This document shows, in pieces, positions 9,054 through 18,353 of a DNA stretch of 64,000 nt (its first letter is position 1; every line of letters starts with the position of its first letter). The notes below the pieces were generated by a model. That model saw only the letters and a list, made by a program, of their open reading frames with translations, searched no databases and was not told the DNA's origin. This DNA is from Spirillospora albida. Its GTDB lineage: Bacteria; Actinomycetota; Actinomycetes; Streptosporangiales; Streptosporangiaceae. The translations under genes were made by a program, and so were the position numbers. Location of the stretch: contig NZ_JOFJ01000006.1 of NCBI RefSeq assembly GCF_000718255.1, forward strand, positions 1 to 64,000, in the 5' to 3' direction.

Positions 9054-10055
9054 ATGAGTACGAGGTCGGTGCTGGTCGTGGCGCACACGGGCCGCCCCGA
9101 GGCGGTCCGCAGCGCGCAGCTGGTCGTGGAGCGCCTCACCGCGGCCGGGATCGACGTCCGGGTCCTCGCGGACGAGGCCCCCGACATCGGCTGCCCCGGC
9201 GCACGCGTCATGGCGCCGTCGGCCGCGGCCGCCGACGGCGCCGAGGTCGTCATGGTGCTCGGCGGCGACGGGACGCTGCTGCGCGCCGCCGACCTGACCC
9301 GCACGTCCGGGACGCCGCTGCTCGGCGTCAACCTGGGCCACGTCGGGTTCCTCGCCGAGGCCGAGCGCGACGACCTCGCCGACACCGTCGACCGGGTCGT
9401 GTCCCGCCGCTACGACGTCGAGGAGCGCATGACGATCGACGTGACGGTCCGCCGCAACGGCACCGTCATGGGGACGACGTGGGCCCTGAACGAGGCCAGC
9501 CTCGAGAAGGCAGAGCGGGAGCGGATGGTGGAGGTCGTCGTCGAGATCGACGGCCGGCCGCTGTCGAACTGGGGGTGCGACGGCGTCGTGTGCGCCACCC
9601 CGACCGGATCGACCGCGTACGCGTTCTCGGCGGGCGGGCCGGTCGTGTGGCCGGAGGTCGAGGCGATGCTCGTCGTCCCGATCAGCGCGCACTCGCTGTT
9701 CTCCCGGCCGCTGGTGGTGTCGCCGCGCTCGCTGGTGGCGGTGGAGGTGCTGGCGGACACGCCGCGCGCCGTCCTGTGGTGCGACGGCCGCCGCACCCTC
9801 GACCTGCCGCCGGGCGCGCGGGTCGAGGTCCGCCGGGGCGAGGAGCCGGTGCGGCTCGCCCGGCTGCACCTGACTCCGTTCACCGACCGGCTCGTCACGA
9901 AGTTCGGGCTGCCCGTGACGGGCTGGCGGGGACGTTCCCGGCAACCCGCGAGGCCCGCGCCCGTCCGCGGGCACCCCCAGGTGGGGGACGTGACGGGCGG
10001 CGGCTCGGCGCCCGGTCCGGGTCCGGTGGGGGGAGCAGGGACGCGGCGTTCGTGA
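9054..10055 (+). CDS. nadK: NAD kinase
   Basis: 333 residues. The diagnostic GGDGT motif is at residues 70-74, followed by LLGVNLGHVGFLAE, the NE motif (ALNEASLEK) and TGSTAYAFSAGGP. It phosphorylates NAD to NADP, using ATP or polyphosphate in actinobacteria. The enzyme core ends near residue 290. A ~40-residue Gly/Pro/Arg-rich tail follows that is not typical and looks disordered. ATG start 64 bases after tlyA. Confidence 0.95.
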   Translation: MSTRSVLVVAHTGRPEAVRSAQLVVERLTAAGIDVRVLADEAPDIGCPGARVMAPSAAAADGAEVVMVLGGDGTLLRAADLTRTSGTPLLGVNLGHVGFLAEAERDDLADTVDRVVSRRYDVEERMTIDVTVRRNGTVMGTTWALNEASLEKAERERMVEVVVEIDGRPLSNWGCDGVVCATPTGSTAYAFSAGGPVVWPEVEAMLVVPISAHSLFSRPLVVSPRSLVAVEVLADTPRAVLWCDGRRTLDLPPGARVEVRRGEEPVRLARLHLTPFTDRLVTKFGLPVTGWRGRSRQPARPAPVRGHPQVGDVTGGGSAPGPGPVGGAGTRRS

Positions 10056-10069
10056 GGACGGGACTGTAT

Positions 10070-10170
10070 TCTCACCAGGCGCCGACCCGGAAGCCGAGCG
10101 GCCGGTCCGGGTCCGGCGAGGGAGAGCCGGGCCGCGGCGGGGGCGATAATCTCACCAGGCGCTGATCCGG
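10070..10170 (+). repeat. duplicated 21-base element with TANTCT, upstream of recN
   Basis: TCTCACCAGGCGC followed by GA and CCGG occurs at 10070-10090 and 10150-10170, exactly 80 bases apart (18 of 21 identical). In both copies the element is preceded by a TA pair giving a possible -10 (TATTCT at 10067-10072, TAATCT at 10148-10153; GATAAT at 10145-10150 overlaps the second). This could be a duplicated promoter or operator controlling recN. Confidence 0.55.
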
Positions 10171-10208
10171 GATCTGTTTTGCGAGGGGTTGTGACGCCGG
10201 TGCGTCCG

Positions 10209-11918
10209 ATGGTCGATGAGGTGCGGATCCAGGGCCTCGGTGTGATCGATGAGGCCGTGCTCGATCTGTCGCCGGGGTTCAACGTCGTGACCGGCGAGAC
10301 CGGGGCCGGTAAGACCATGGTGGTGACGAGCCTCGGCCTGCTGTTCGGCGGCCGCGCCGACCCGCGCCGCGTCCGGCCGGGCGCGGACCGCGCGTCGGTG
10401 GAGGGCCGCATCGTCGTCGACGCGGGGGGCCGCGCCGCCGAGCGGGTCGAGGAGGCCGGCGGCGAGCTGGACGACGAGCACGTGCTGATCGTGACGCGGT
10501 CGGTGTCGGCGGAGGGCCGATCCCGGGCGTTCCTCGGCGGCCGGTCCGTGCCGGTGAGCGTCCTGATCAACCTGGCCGACGACCTGATCGCCGTGCACGG
10601 CCAGTCCGACCAGCAGCGGCTGCTGCAGTCGGCGCGGCAGCGCGGCGCGCTCGACCGGTACGCGGGGAGCGCGCTGACCAAGCCGATGCGCGCCTACACC
10701 GCCGCGTACCAGCGGCACCGGCAGGTGACGGCGCTGCTGGACGAGCTGACCACCCGGGCCCGGGAGCGCGCCCAGGAGGCGGAGATGCTCCGCTTCGGCC
10801 TGGAGGAGATCGAGAAGGTCGACCCCAAGGACGGCGAGGACGTCGCGCTCGCCGCCGAGGAGGAGCGGCTCGGCCACGCCGACGCGCTGCGCGGCGCCGC
10901 CGACACCGCCCACGAGGCGCTGCTCGGCGACGCGGCGGCGGCGTTCGAGGCCGCGAACGTGACGAACCTGCTCGGCCAGGCCCGCAACGCGCTCGACACG
11001 GTCCGCGACCACGACCCGGAGCTGGCGGCGCTCGCCGACCGGCTCGCCGAGGCCGGGTACCTGGTGTCGGACGTCGGCACCGACCTCGCGTCCTACGCCG
11101 AGTCCGTGGACGCCGACCCGGCGCGGCTGGCGGTCGTCCAGGAGCGGCGCGCGGAGCTGACCGCCCTGATCCGCAAGTACGGCGCCGCCGAGGGCACCGT
11201 CGGGGCGGTGCTGGAGTGGGCGCGCGCGTCGGCGGCCCGGCTCACCGAGCTGGAGGGCGACGACGACCGGATCGAGGAGCTGCGCGCCGAGCACGCGGAG
11301 CTGGCCGGGCGGCTCGCCGCGGAGGCCGGGGAGCTGACGGCGGTGCGCGCCGCCGCCGCCGAGCGGTTCGGCGCCGCCGTCACCGCGGAGCTGACCGCGC
11401 TGATGATGCCGCACGCCCGCGTCGAGATCGCGGTGACGCAGGCCGCCGACTACGGCCCGCACGGGCTGGACGAGGTCGAGGTGCTGCTCGCCCCGCATCC
11501 GGGGTCCCCGGCGCTGCCGCTGCACAAGGGCGCGTCCGGCGGCGAGCTGTCCCGGGTGATGCTGGCGATCGAGGTCGTGTTCGCGGGCGCCGACCCCGTC
11601 CCGACGTTCGTGTTCGACGAGGTCGACGCGGGCGTCGGCGGCAAGGCGGCGGTGGAGATCGGGCGGCGGCTGGCCCGGCTGGCCCGCAACGCCCAGGTGA
11701 TCGTGGTCACGCACCTGCCGCAGGTCGCCGCGTTCGCCGACCAGCACCTGGTGGTGGAGAAATCCGACGACGGCACGGTGACCAGCAGCGGCGTCACCGC
11801 CCTGGACCGGGAGGGCCGCGTCCGGGAGCTGTCCCGGATGCTCGCCGGGCTGGAGGACTCCGAGCTCGGCCGCGCCCACGCCGAGGAGCTCCTCGAACTC
11901 GCCGCGCGCGAGCGATAG
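10209..11918 (+). CDS. recN: DNA repair protein RecN
   Basis: 569 residues from the ATG at 10209, chosen because the family starts with the VDEVRIQGLGVIDEA strand; upstream in-frame GTG/TTG codons exist. SMC-like ATPase: Walker A GETGAGKTM near the N-terminus, coiled-coil arms in the middle (LDELTTRARERAQEAEMLRF and the Glu/Arg-rich heptads), the ABC signature GASGGELSRVMLAIE and Walker B FVFDEVDAGVGG. RecN acts early in double-strand-break repair with RecA. Part of the tlyA-nadK-recN-steA-steB run. Confidence 0.95.
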   Translation: MVDEVRIQGLGVIDEAVLDLSPGFNVVTGETGAGKTMVVTSLGLLFGGRADPRRVRPGADRASVEGRIVVDAGGRAAERVEEAGGELDDEHVLIVTRSVSAEGRSRAFLGGRSVPVSVLINLADDLIAVHGQSDQQRLLQSARQRGALDRYAGSALTKPMRAYTAAYQRHRQVTALLDELTTRARERAQEAEMLRFGLEEIEKVDPKDGEDVALAAEEERLGHADALRGAADTAHEALLGDAAAAFEAANVTNLLGQARNALDTVRDHDPELAALADRLAEAGYLVSDVGTDLASYAESVDADPARLAVVQERRAELTALIRKYGAAEGTVGAVLEWARASAARLTELEGDDDRIEELRAEHAELAGRLAAEAGELTAVRAAAAERFGAAVTAELTALMMPHARVEIAVTQAADYGPHGLDEVEVLLAPHPGSPALPLHKGASGGELSRVMLAIEVVFAGADPVPTFVFDEVDAGVGGKAAVEIGRRLARLARNAQVIVVTHLPQVAAFADQHLVVEKSDDGTVTSSGVTALDREGRVRELSRMLAGLEDSELGRAHAEELLELAARER

Positions 11919-12031
11919 GCGGGAATGATCCGGCGCGACGTGGCCTGACCTGCGGAGAGTGACCGAACGAACACGCCGGGCCGGGAGTGAGCGCGGAAGT
12001 CACCCGCGAGGCTCTGGCAGGATGGCAGGCG

Positions 12032-13267
12032 ATGAGCGACCCGTCCTCCACCGCCGAGCGGCGCGCCCGGCCGGCCAAGCGGCTGCCCCGCGTGCTGGCC
12101 CTCGGCCGTGCCCGCGACGACGGCCGCGCCGGGGTCAGCGCGACCGTACGGCTCGACCGGCGCACCAAGAACCTCACCAAGCGGCTGCAGCCCGGCGACA
12201 TCGCGGTGATCGACCATGTCGACCTCGACCGCGTCAGCGCCGAGGCGCTGGTGTCGTGCCAGGTCGGCGCGGTCGTTAACGTCGCGCCCAGCATCTCGGG
12301 CCGGTACCCGAACCTCGGCCCGCAGATCCTCGTCGAGGCGGGCATCCCGCTGGTCGACGACGTCGGCCCCGACGTCTTCGCCAAGCTCGACGAGGGCGAC
12401 CAGGTCCGGGTGGAGGGCGCCGCCGTCCACCGGGGCGAGGAGGTCGTCGTCAAGGGCACCGAGCAGACCGCCGAGACGATCGAGGCGGCGCTGACGGAGG
12501 CCAAGGCGGGGCTGGCCGAGCAGCTCGAGGCGTTCGTCGAGAACACGATGGAGTACGTCAAGCGCGAGCGCGACCTGCTCATCGACGGCGTCGGCGTCCC
12601 CGAGATCGGCACGAGGATCGCGGGGCGGCACGCGCTGATCGTGGTCCGCGGCTACCACTACCGCGAGGACATCGCCACCCTGCGCCCCTACATCCGCGAG
12701 TACCGGCCCGTCCTCATCGGGGTCGACGGCGGCGCCGACGCGCTGCTGGAGGCCGGCTACCGGCCCGACATGATCGTCGGCGACATGGACTCGGTCTCCG
12801 ACGACGCGCTCACCTGCGGCGCGGAGATCGTCGTGCACGCCTACCGGGACGGCCGGGCGCCCGGCCTGCAGCGCGTCCACGAGCTCGGCCGGGACGCGGT
12901 CGTGTTCCCCGCGACCGCCACCAGCGAGGACATCGCGATGCTGCTCGCCGACGACAAGGGCGCGACGCTCATCGTCGCCGTCGGCACCCACGCGAACATG
13001 GTCGAGTTCCTCGACAAGGGCCGCGCCGGGATGGCGAGCACGTTCCTCACCCGGCTGCGGGTCGGCAGCAAGCTCGTCGACGCCAAGGGCGTCAGCCGCC
13101 TCTACCGCAGCCGCATCTCCACCTGGTCGTTGCTGTTCCTCGTCCTCGGCGCGCTCGTCGCCATCGTCACGGCCGTCGCCATGTCCCCGGCGGGGGACGT
13201 CATCAGCCCCCTCCTCGCCGACCGCTGGCACGCCTTCGTCTTCTGGCTGACCGGACTCTTCACGTGA
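12032..13267 (+). CDS. steA: SteA, putative cytokinetic-ring protein (Rv1697 family)
   Basis: 411 residues from the ATG at 12032. Domain with GDIAVIDHVDLDRVSAEALV, NVAPSISGRYPNLGP, then a thiamin-pyrophosphokinase-like Rossmann part (VDGGADALLEAGYRPDMIVGDMDS) and one transmembrane helix near the C-terminus (LLFLVLGALVAIVTAVAM). In corynebacteria SteA and SteB form a complex supporting septal wall hydrolysis. The next gene overlaps by four bases, so SteA and SteB are coupled. Confidence 0.9.
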   Translation: MSDPSSTAERRARPAKRLPRVLALGRARDDGRAGVSATVRLDRRTKNLTKRLQPGDIAVIDHVDLDRVSAEALVSCQVGAVVNVAPSISGRYPNLGPQILVEAGIPLVDDVGPDVFAKLDEGDQVRVEGAAVHRGEEVVVKGTEQTAETIEAALTEAKAGLAEQLEAFVENTMEYVKRERDLLIDGVGVPEIGTRIAGRHALIVVRGYHYREDIATLRPYIREYRPVLIGVDGGADALLEAGYRPDMIVGDMDSVSDDALTCGAEIVVHAYRDGRAPGLQRVHELGRDAVVFPATATSEDIAMLLADDKGATLIVAVGTHANMVEFLDKGRAGMASTFLTRLRVGSKLVDAKGVSRLYRSRISTWSLLFLVLGALVAIVTAVAMSPAGDVISPLLADRWHAFVFWLTGLFT

Positions 13268-14220
13268 TCGATTTCCGTTACCACCTCGTCTCCATCGTCG
13301 CGATCTTCCTCGCGCTGGCGCTCGGCATCGTGCTCGGCTCCACCACCCTGTCGGACTCGGTGAGCGACACCCTCCGGCAGCAGGCGAACCAGGCCGCCAA
13401 GACCGCGCAGGAGGCCCGCCTCGAGCAGCGCCGCCTGCAGGGCCTCCTCGACGGCGACGAGCAGTTCGCGCGGCTCCTCGCCCCGCAGATCGTCCAGGGC
13501 CGGCTGGCGGGCCAGTCCGTCGTGCTGGTCGAGACGCCCGGCGCCGGCAACGAGGCCATCGAGCGGGTCGGCGAGCTCGCCAAGGACGCGGGCGCGACCG
13601 TCACCGGCCGCGTCACCGTCCAGAAGAAGCTCCTGGACGACGACCAGCAGTCCTCCGTCGAGCAGCTCGCGGTGGGGCTGCGCGGCGAGGGCCCCGCGTT
13701 CCCGTCCGGAGCCGGGCCCTACGACAAGGCCGGCGCGGTGCTGGCCGGCGCGCTCGGTACCCGCGACCAGGCCGCGTCCGGTCGCGAGGACGCCTCCGGC
13801 GGCGCCGTCCTGAACGCCTTCCGGCAGGCCGGGTACATCACCACCAGCGGCAAGCCCGGCCAGCACGCCACCCTCGCGATCATGGTCGCGCCGGCCGGCG
13901 GGTACGCCTACGAGGGCGGCGACGCCGACAACAAGGCACTGATCTCGCTGGCCGCCGCCCTCGACGCCGCGAATCGCGGTACGGTCGTCGCCGGGCCCGC
14001 GACCTCCGCGCAGGAGAGCGGGCTCATCGCGGCGCTGCGGGACGCCGACGCCGGTGACGAGGTCTCCACCGTCGACATGGTGGACGTCCCGTCCGGCCGG
14101 GTGGTCACGGTCCTGGCGCTGCAGAACGAGCTGAACGGCAAGTCCGGACGGTACGGGACGGGCGCCGGTGTGAACGGCTACCTGCCCTCGCCCGCGCCCA
14201 CGGTGGCGAGGAGCGGATGA
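13264..14220 (+). CDS. steB: SteB/MctB family protein (annotated elsewhere as copper transporter)
   Basis: 318 residues, GTG start overlapping the steA stop. One N-terminal membrane helix (VSIVAIFLALALGIVLG), then a coiled-coil region (LRQQANQAAKTAQEARLEQ) and an extracytoplasmic domain. The family includes M. tuberculosis Rv1698 (MctB), linked to copper resistance and channel activity, and corynebacterial SteB, which binds SteA at the septum. The steA partner favours the cell-division reading. No copper-binding Cys/Met cluster is visible. Confidence 0.9.
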   Translation: MIDFRYHLVSIVAIFLALALGIVLGSTTLSDSVSDTLRQQANQAAKTAQEARLEQRRLQGLLDGDEQFARLLAPQIVQGRLAGQSVVLVETPGAGNEAIERVGELAKDAGATVTGRVTVQKKLLDDDQQSSVEQLAVGLRGEGPAFPSGAGPYDKAGAVLAGALGTRDQAASGREDASGGAVLNAFRQAGYITTSGKPGQHATLAIMVAPAGGYAYEGGDADNKALISLAAALDAANRGTVVAGPATSAQESGLIAALRDADAGDEVSTVDMVDVPSGRVVTVLALQNELNGKSGRYGTGAGVNGYLPSPAPTVARSG

Positions 14221-14224
14221 CCCC

Positions 14225-15136
14225 ATGAACCGACCCCTGCGGGCCCTGGCCGGCCCCGTGTTCGGCGCCGCGCTGGGCGCGGTCGCGGCGCGCGCCGCCT
14301 ACGGCGCGCTGACCCGCCGTCCGCCCGGCCTGAAGGGAGCGCCCGGCGACGAGGTGTGGGGGCGGACGAACCATCGGGGCGAGCCCGTGACGCTGCTGGA
14401 GGGGCCCGCGTTCGTCGCGGGGACCGCCGTCGCGGGGCTGCTCGCCCCGGGCCCCGGCGGCCGGCTGCGGGCCGCCGCGCTGCTCGCGGGCACCGCGTCC
14501 GGGATCCTCGGCGGCTACGACGACCTCGCCGGGTCCGCGTCGTCCCGCGGGTTCAAGGGGCACCTCGGCGCGCTCGCCCGCGGCGAGGTCACCAGCGGCG
14601 CCGTGAAGATCCTCGGCATCGGCGCGACGGGGCTCGCCGCCGCCGCGCTCGCCGGGTCGCCCGCCCCGTCCCGCGCCGGGCGCGCGCTCGACGCGCTCCT
14701 GAACGGCGCGATCATCGCCGGGAGCGCCAACCTGATGAATCTGTTCGACCTGCGCCCCGGGCGGGCGATCAAGGTCGGGATGCTCACCGGCGCGCCCCTC
14801 GCGCTGACCCCGGCGGGATCGGCGGTGGTGGCCGCGCCGCTCGGCGCCGCCGCCGCGCTGCTGCCGGACGACCTCGGCGAGCGGGCCATGCTCGGCGACA
14901 CCGGCGCCAACGCGCTCGGCGCGCTGCTCGGCCTCGCCGCGACCCGGCTCGGCCTCGGCCCCCGGCTCGCCGTGCTGGCCGGGGTCGCCGGGCTGAACGC
15001 CGCGAGCGAGGCCGTCAGCTTCACCAAGGTCATCGCGGCGAACCCGGTGCTGAACCGGATCGACATGCTGGGCCGCCGGCCCCCCGCGACCGCCGCCCCC
15101 GCCGCGGAGCCCGCCGGGTCCGCCGCGCGCGCGTAG
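14225..15136 (+). CDS. MraY/WecA-like membrane glycosyl-phosphate transferase homologue
   Basis: 303 residues, largely hydrophobic with about eight short membrane segments. Sequence features recall the polyprenyl-phosphate HexNAc-1-P transferase family: GGYDDLAGS, the NLMNLFDLRPGRAIK block with N/D residues and GDTGANALGALLG. It is shorter than MraY and lacks the full DDxxD signature, so catalysis is uncertain. It sits 4 bases after steB and 25 before the MurJ-like gene, implying a role in envelope polymer assembly. Confidence 0.75.
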   Translation: MNRPLRALAGPVFGAALGAVAARAAYGALTRRPPGLKGAPGDEVWGRTNHRGEPVTLLEGPAFVAGTAVAGLLAPGPGGRLRAAALLAGTASGILGGYDDLAGSASSRGFKGHLGALARGEVTSGAVKILGIGATGLAAAALAGSPAPSRAGRALDALLNGAIIAGSANLMNLFDLRPGRAIKVGMLTGAPLALTPAGSAVVAAPLGAAAALLPDDLGERAMLGDTGANALGALLGLAATRLGLGPRLAVLAGVAGLNAASEAVSFTKVIAANPVLNRIDMLGRRPPATAAPAAEPAGSAARA

Positions 15137-15161
15137 CGGGCGAGGGAAGAGCCCCTTCCGC

Positions 15162-16787
15162 GTGACCCGTCGAACCTCCCCGCGGCTGCGGCGCCTGACC
15201 GGCGGCGTCGCCGGCGCCGCCGTCGTCATCGGGGTCATCACGGTCCTGTCCCGGCTCGCCGGGTTCGGCCGCACCTACACGTTCTCCCAGACCGTCGACA
15301 CGAGCTGTCTCGGCCAGGCCTACTTCACGTCGACGCAGATCCCGAGCATCGCCTACGAGATCGTGGCGGGCGGCGCCCTGGCGAGCACGGTCGTGCCGCT
15401 CCTCGCCGGGCCCGCCGAGCAGGGCGACCGCGAGCGGGTCCGCCGGACGGCGTCGGCGCTGCTCACCTGGATCGTGCTGGTCCTGGTTCCGCTGTCGGCG
15501 CTGATGGCCCTCCTCGCCCGCCCGATCATGGAGCTGCTGGTCGGCGCCGACCCGCTCGGCTGCGCCCGGGGCGGCATCGTCGACGTCGGCGCCCGGATGC
15601 TCGCGGTCATGGCGCCGCAGATGGTGTTCTACGGGATCGCGGTCGTCCTGTACGGGCTGCTCCAGGCGCACCGCCGGTTCGTCGCGCCCGCGCTGGCGCC
15701 GCTGCTGTCGAGCCTCGTCGTGATCGGCGCCTACCTGGTGTACGCGCCGCTCGGCCACGGCCACGGCAAAGACCTCGCGGGTCTGCCGCTCAGCGCGGAA
15801 CTCACCCTCTCCGTCGGCACCGCGCTCGGCGGCGTCGCGATGGCCGCCACGGCGGGGGCCGCCGCGTGGCGCCTGCGCCTCGGGCTGCGGCCGACGCTCC
15901 GCTTTCCGGACGGGGTGGCGCGGCGCGCCGTCCGGCTCGCGCTCGCCGGGCTCGCCACGGTCGCCGCGCAGCAGCTGTCGGCGCTGCTCGTCGTCCGGCT
16001 CAGCTACGAGGGGACCGAGGGCGCGCTCGCCAGCTACCAGTACGCGTGGGCGATCTACCTGCTGCCGTGGGCGATCCTCGCGGTGCCGATCGCGACCAGC
16101 GCGTTCCCGCTGCTCGCGGCCCGGATCAGCGCGGGCGACGAGGCCCGGTTCGACGCGGTCACCGCCGCCACCACCCGGGCGGTGCTGCTGGTCTCGTGCG
16201 CGGGCGCCGCGGCGCTGATCGCGGTCGCGCTGCCCGTCGGCGTCGTGTTCAACCCGGAGAACGACCTCAAGGCGGACGTGCTGGCGTCGGCCGCGCTCGC
16301 GTTCGCGCCCGGCCTGGTCGGTTACGGGCTCGTCGCGCATCTGGGCAGGGTCCTGTACGCGTGCCACCGGGGCCGGATGGCCGCCGTCGCGGTCGTCTCC
16401 GGATGGGCCGTCGTCATGGCCGCCGACCTGGTGCTCGTCCTGTCCGCCGAGGCCCGCTGGGTGGTGGCGGCGCTCGGGCTCGGCAACGCGATCGGGATGA
16501 CCGTGGCGGGCGCGCTGCTGCTCGGGACGCTCGTCCGGGCGCGCGGCGCGGCGGCGGCGCGGGGGGTCCCGCGCGCGCTCGCGGCCGGGCTGGCCGGCGC
16601 GGCGGGGGGCGGGGCCGCCGGGTATGCCGTCTCCGCCGCCGTCGCCGCGTCCGGCGAGCTCGCCGCCGCCGGTGCCGGCGTCCTGTCCGCCGCCGTCGCC
16701 GCGGCGGTGTTCCTGATCATCGTGTTCGCCATCGACGGCGGGGATCTGCGCGCCGTCCTGACCCGGAGGGTGACCCGAGATGCCTGA
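15162..16787 (+). CDS. MurJ-like lipid II flippase family protein (MOP exporter)
   Basis: 541 residues with about 14 predicted membrane helices. MurJ/MviN-like start (AAVVIGVITVLSRLAGFGRTYTFS) and periplasmic-loop/TM pattern, with arginines in the early helices. MurJ flips lipid-linked peptidoglycan precursors outward. Actinomycetes carry several MurJ-like paralogues, so this may serve another lipid-linked glycan, perhaps made by the flanking transferase genes. GTG start; its 3' end overlaps the glycosyltransferase start by eight bases. Confidence 0.85.
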   Translation: MTRRTSPRLRRLTGGVAGAAVVIGVITVLSRLAGFGRTYTFSQTVDTSCLGQAYFTSTQIPSIAYEIVAGGALASTVVPLLAGPAEQGDRERVRRTASALLTWIVLVLVPLSALMALLARPIMELLVGADPLGCARGGIVDVGARMLAVMAPQMVFYGIAVVLYGLLQAHRRFVAPALAPLLSSLVVIGAYLVYAPLGHGHGKDLAGLPLSAELTLSVGTALGGVAMAATAGAAAWRLRLGLRPTLRFPDGVARRAVRLALAGLATVAAQQLSALLVVRLSYEGTEGALASYQYAWAIYLLPWAILAVPIATSAFPLLAARISAGDEARFDAVTAATTRAVLLVSCAGAAALIAVALPVGVVFNPENDLKADVLASAALAFAPGLVGYGLVAHLGRVLYACHRGRMAAVAVVSGWAVVMAADLVLVLSAEARWVVAALGLGNAIGMTVAGALLLGTLVRARGAAAARGVPRALAAGLAGAAGGGAAGYAVSAAVAASGELAAAGAGVLSAAVAAAVFLIIVFAIDGGDLRAVLTRRVTRDA

Positions 16788-18150
16788 GCAGGACGAGACC
16801 GCCTCGCGCGGAGCGGACCGGCACCCGAACGCGCCGCGCGGGGGCGCGCGGAGTGCGAATATGGCGGGCGTGCACGAGGCGAGCGCAGGGGAGCCGGACG
16901 ATGGCGAGGCGGGCGTGAACGGGTCGAGCGAGGGCGTGCCGGAGACCGGCGGCGCGCGGGGGACCGATCTGCAAGGGCTGAGGGTCGCGCTCGTGCTGGG
17001 GACCGCCTCGGGAGGGCTCGGGCGGCATGTCCGGTCCGTGGCCGAGGGGCTCGTCGAGCGGGGGGCGCGGGTGGCGGTGTGCGGGCCCGCCTCGACCGAC
17101 GAGCTGTACCGTTTCTCCGCGCGCGGCGCACGGTTCGCCGAGGTCGATCTCGCCGACCGGCCCCGGCCGCTCGACGACGCCCGCGCCGTGGCGCGACTGC
17201 GGGGGCTGCTGCGCGGCGCCGACGTGGTGCACGCGCACGGGCTGCGCGCAGGGGCGCTCGCCGCGATGGCGTGCGCGCGGGTCGCGCCCGGCCCGCTGCG
17301 GGTCGCCGGGGGCGGGCCGCCGCTGATCGTCACGCTCCACAACGCCGTCATCGCGGGCGGGCGCACCGCCGCGGTCTATGGGGCGCTGGAACGCGTCGTC
17401 GCGCTGGGGGCGTCCCGCGTGCTGGGCGTGTCGCCCGACCTGGAGGAGCGGATGCGGTCGCTCGGCGCGCGCCGGGTCGCGCACGCGCTCGTCCCGGCTC
17501 CGGCGCCGCGGACCCCGCCGGGTCCCGCGGTCCGCGCGGGGCTGCGCGACGAGCTCGGCGTCGGGGACCGGCCGCTGATCATCACCGTGGCGCGGCTCGC
17601 CGAGCAGAAGGGCCTGCACACCCTGCTCGACGCGGCCGCCGGCTGGACCGGCCGCGTGCCGGTGCCGCTCACCGTCCTCGTCGGCGACGGTCCGCTGCAC
17701 GATGGGCTCGCCGCGCGGATCGAGGCGGAGGACCTGCCGGTCCGGCTGCTCGGGCGCCGCAAGGACGTGCCGCAGCTGCTCGCCGCCGCCGACATCGCCG
17801 TGGTGCCGAGCGTATGGGAGGGGCAGCCGCTGATCGTCCAGGAGATCCTGCGGGCCGGGCTGCCGCTCGTCGCGACCCGCGTCGGCGGGATCCCGGGCGT
17901 GGTCGGCGCGCAGGACCGCCCGGACGGCGGCGGGCTGCTCCACGGACCGGAGAGCGAGGCGGCGCTGCTCGTCCCGCCCGGCGACGCCGGGGCGCTCACC
18001 CGGGCGGTGGCCCGCGTCCTGGACGACCCGGCCCTCGCCGCCCGGCTGGCCGAGGCCGCCGCGCGCCGCGCGGTGGACCTGCCGACCGAGGACGACGCCG
18101 TCGAGCAGCTCGCCGGGTTCTACCGCGAGGCCGTCCGGCGCCGGAGGTGA
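16780..18150 (+). CDS. GT-B glycosyltransferase, family 4
   Basis: 456 residues. A disordered ~60-residue N-terminal extension precedes the first Rossmann domain (LRVALVLGTASGGLGRHV). The second domain has the GT4 features ITVARLAEQKGLHTLLDA and EGQPLIVQE, the E-x7-E motif that binds the sugar nucleotide. It probably transfers a hexose from a nucleotide donor at the cytoplasmic face. Coupled to the MurJ-like gene by overlap, it likely completes a three-gene envelope-glycan unit. The acceptor is unknown. Confidence 0.9.
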   Translation: MPEQDETASRGADRHPNAPRGGARSANMAGVHEASAGEPDDGEAGVNGSSEGVPETGGARGTDLQGLRVALVLGTASGGLGRHVRSVAEGLVERGARVAVCGPASTDELYRFSARGARFAEVDLADRPRPLDDARAVARLRGLLRGADVVHAHGLRAGALAAMACARVAPGPLRVAGGGPPLIVTLHNAVIAGGRTAAVYGALERVVALGASRVLGVSPDLEERMRSLGARRVAHALVPAPAPRTPPGPAVRAGLRDELGVGDRPLIITVARLAEQKGLHTLLDAAAGWTGRVPVPLTVLVGDGPLHDGLAARIEAEDLPVRLLGRRKDVPQLLAAADIAVVPSVWEGQPLIVQEILRAGLPLVATRVGGIPGVVGAQDRPDGGGLLHGPESEAALLVPPGDAGALTRAVARVLDDPALAARLAEAAARRAVDLPTEDDAVEQLAGFYREAVRRRR

Positions 18151-18249
18151 TCGGGCCTTAGACGCGGCGCCGGGCGCCGGGGTTCGAGAAAGTTGAAATT
18201 TCCCCGGCTTGATTGGAACACCCCGTCCGCGACCTCCGTTGTGCGGGGT

Positions 18250-18353
18250 GATGGAGGGGAGTATCCCCGCGCGCGGTTCTCGTCAGCACGGTCGATCCGT
18301 ATCGGCCCGGGGGCCGCGGTCCCGGTCCGCCCGGGATGGGAGAGACCTCCGGC
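18250..18353 (+). ncRNA. yybP-ykoY (mntP-type, Mn2+) riboswitch aptamer
   Basis: The three conserved blocks of the yybP-ykoY family are present in order: GGGGAGTA (from 18256), TCGTCA (18280-18285) and GAGAGACC (18340-18347). P1 is formed by GGAGG (18253-18257) with CCTCC (18346-18350). It stands directly before a TerC-family gene, the classic partner of this riboswitch. Ligand by family knowledge: Mn2+. Boundaries are approximate and no covariance search was run. Confidence 0.85.
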
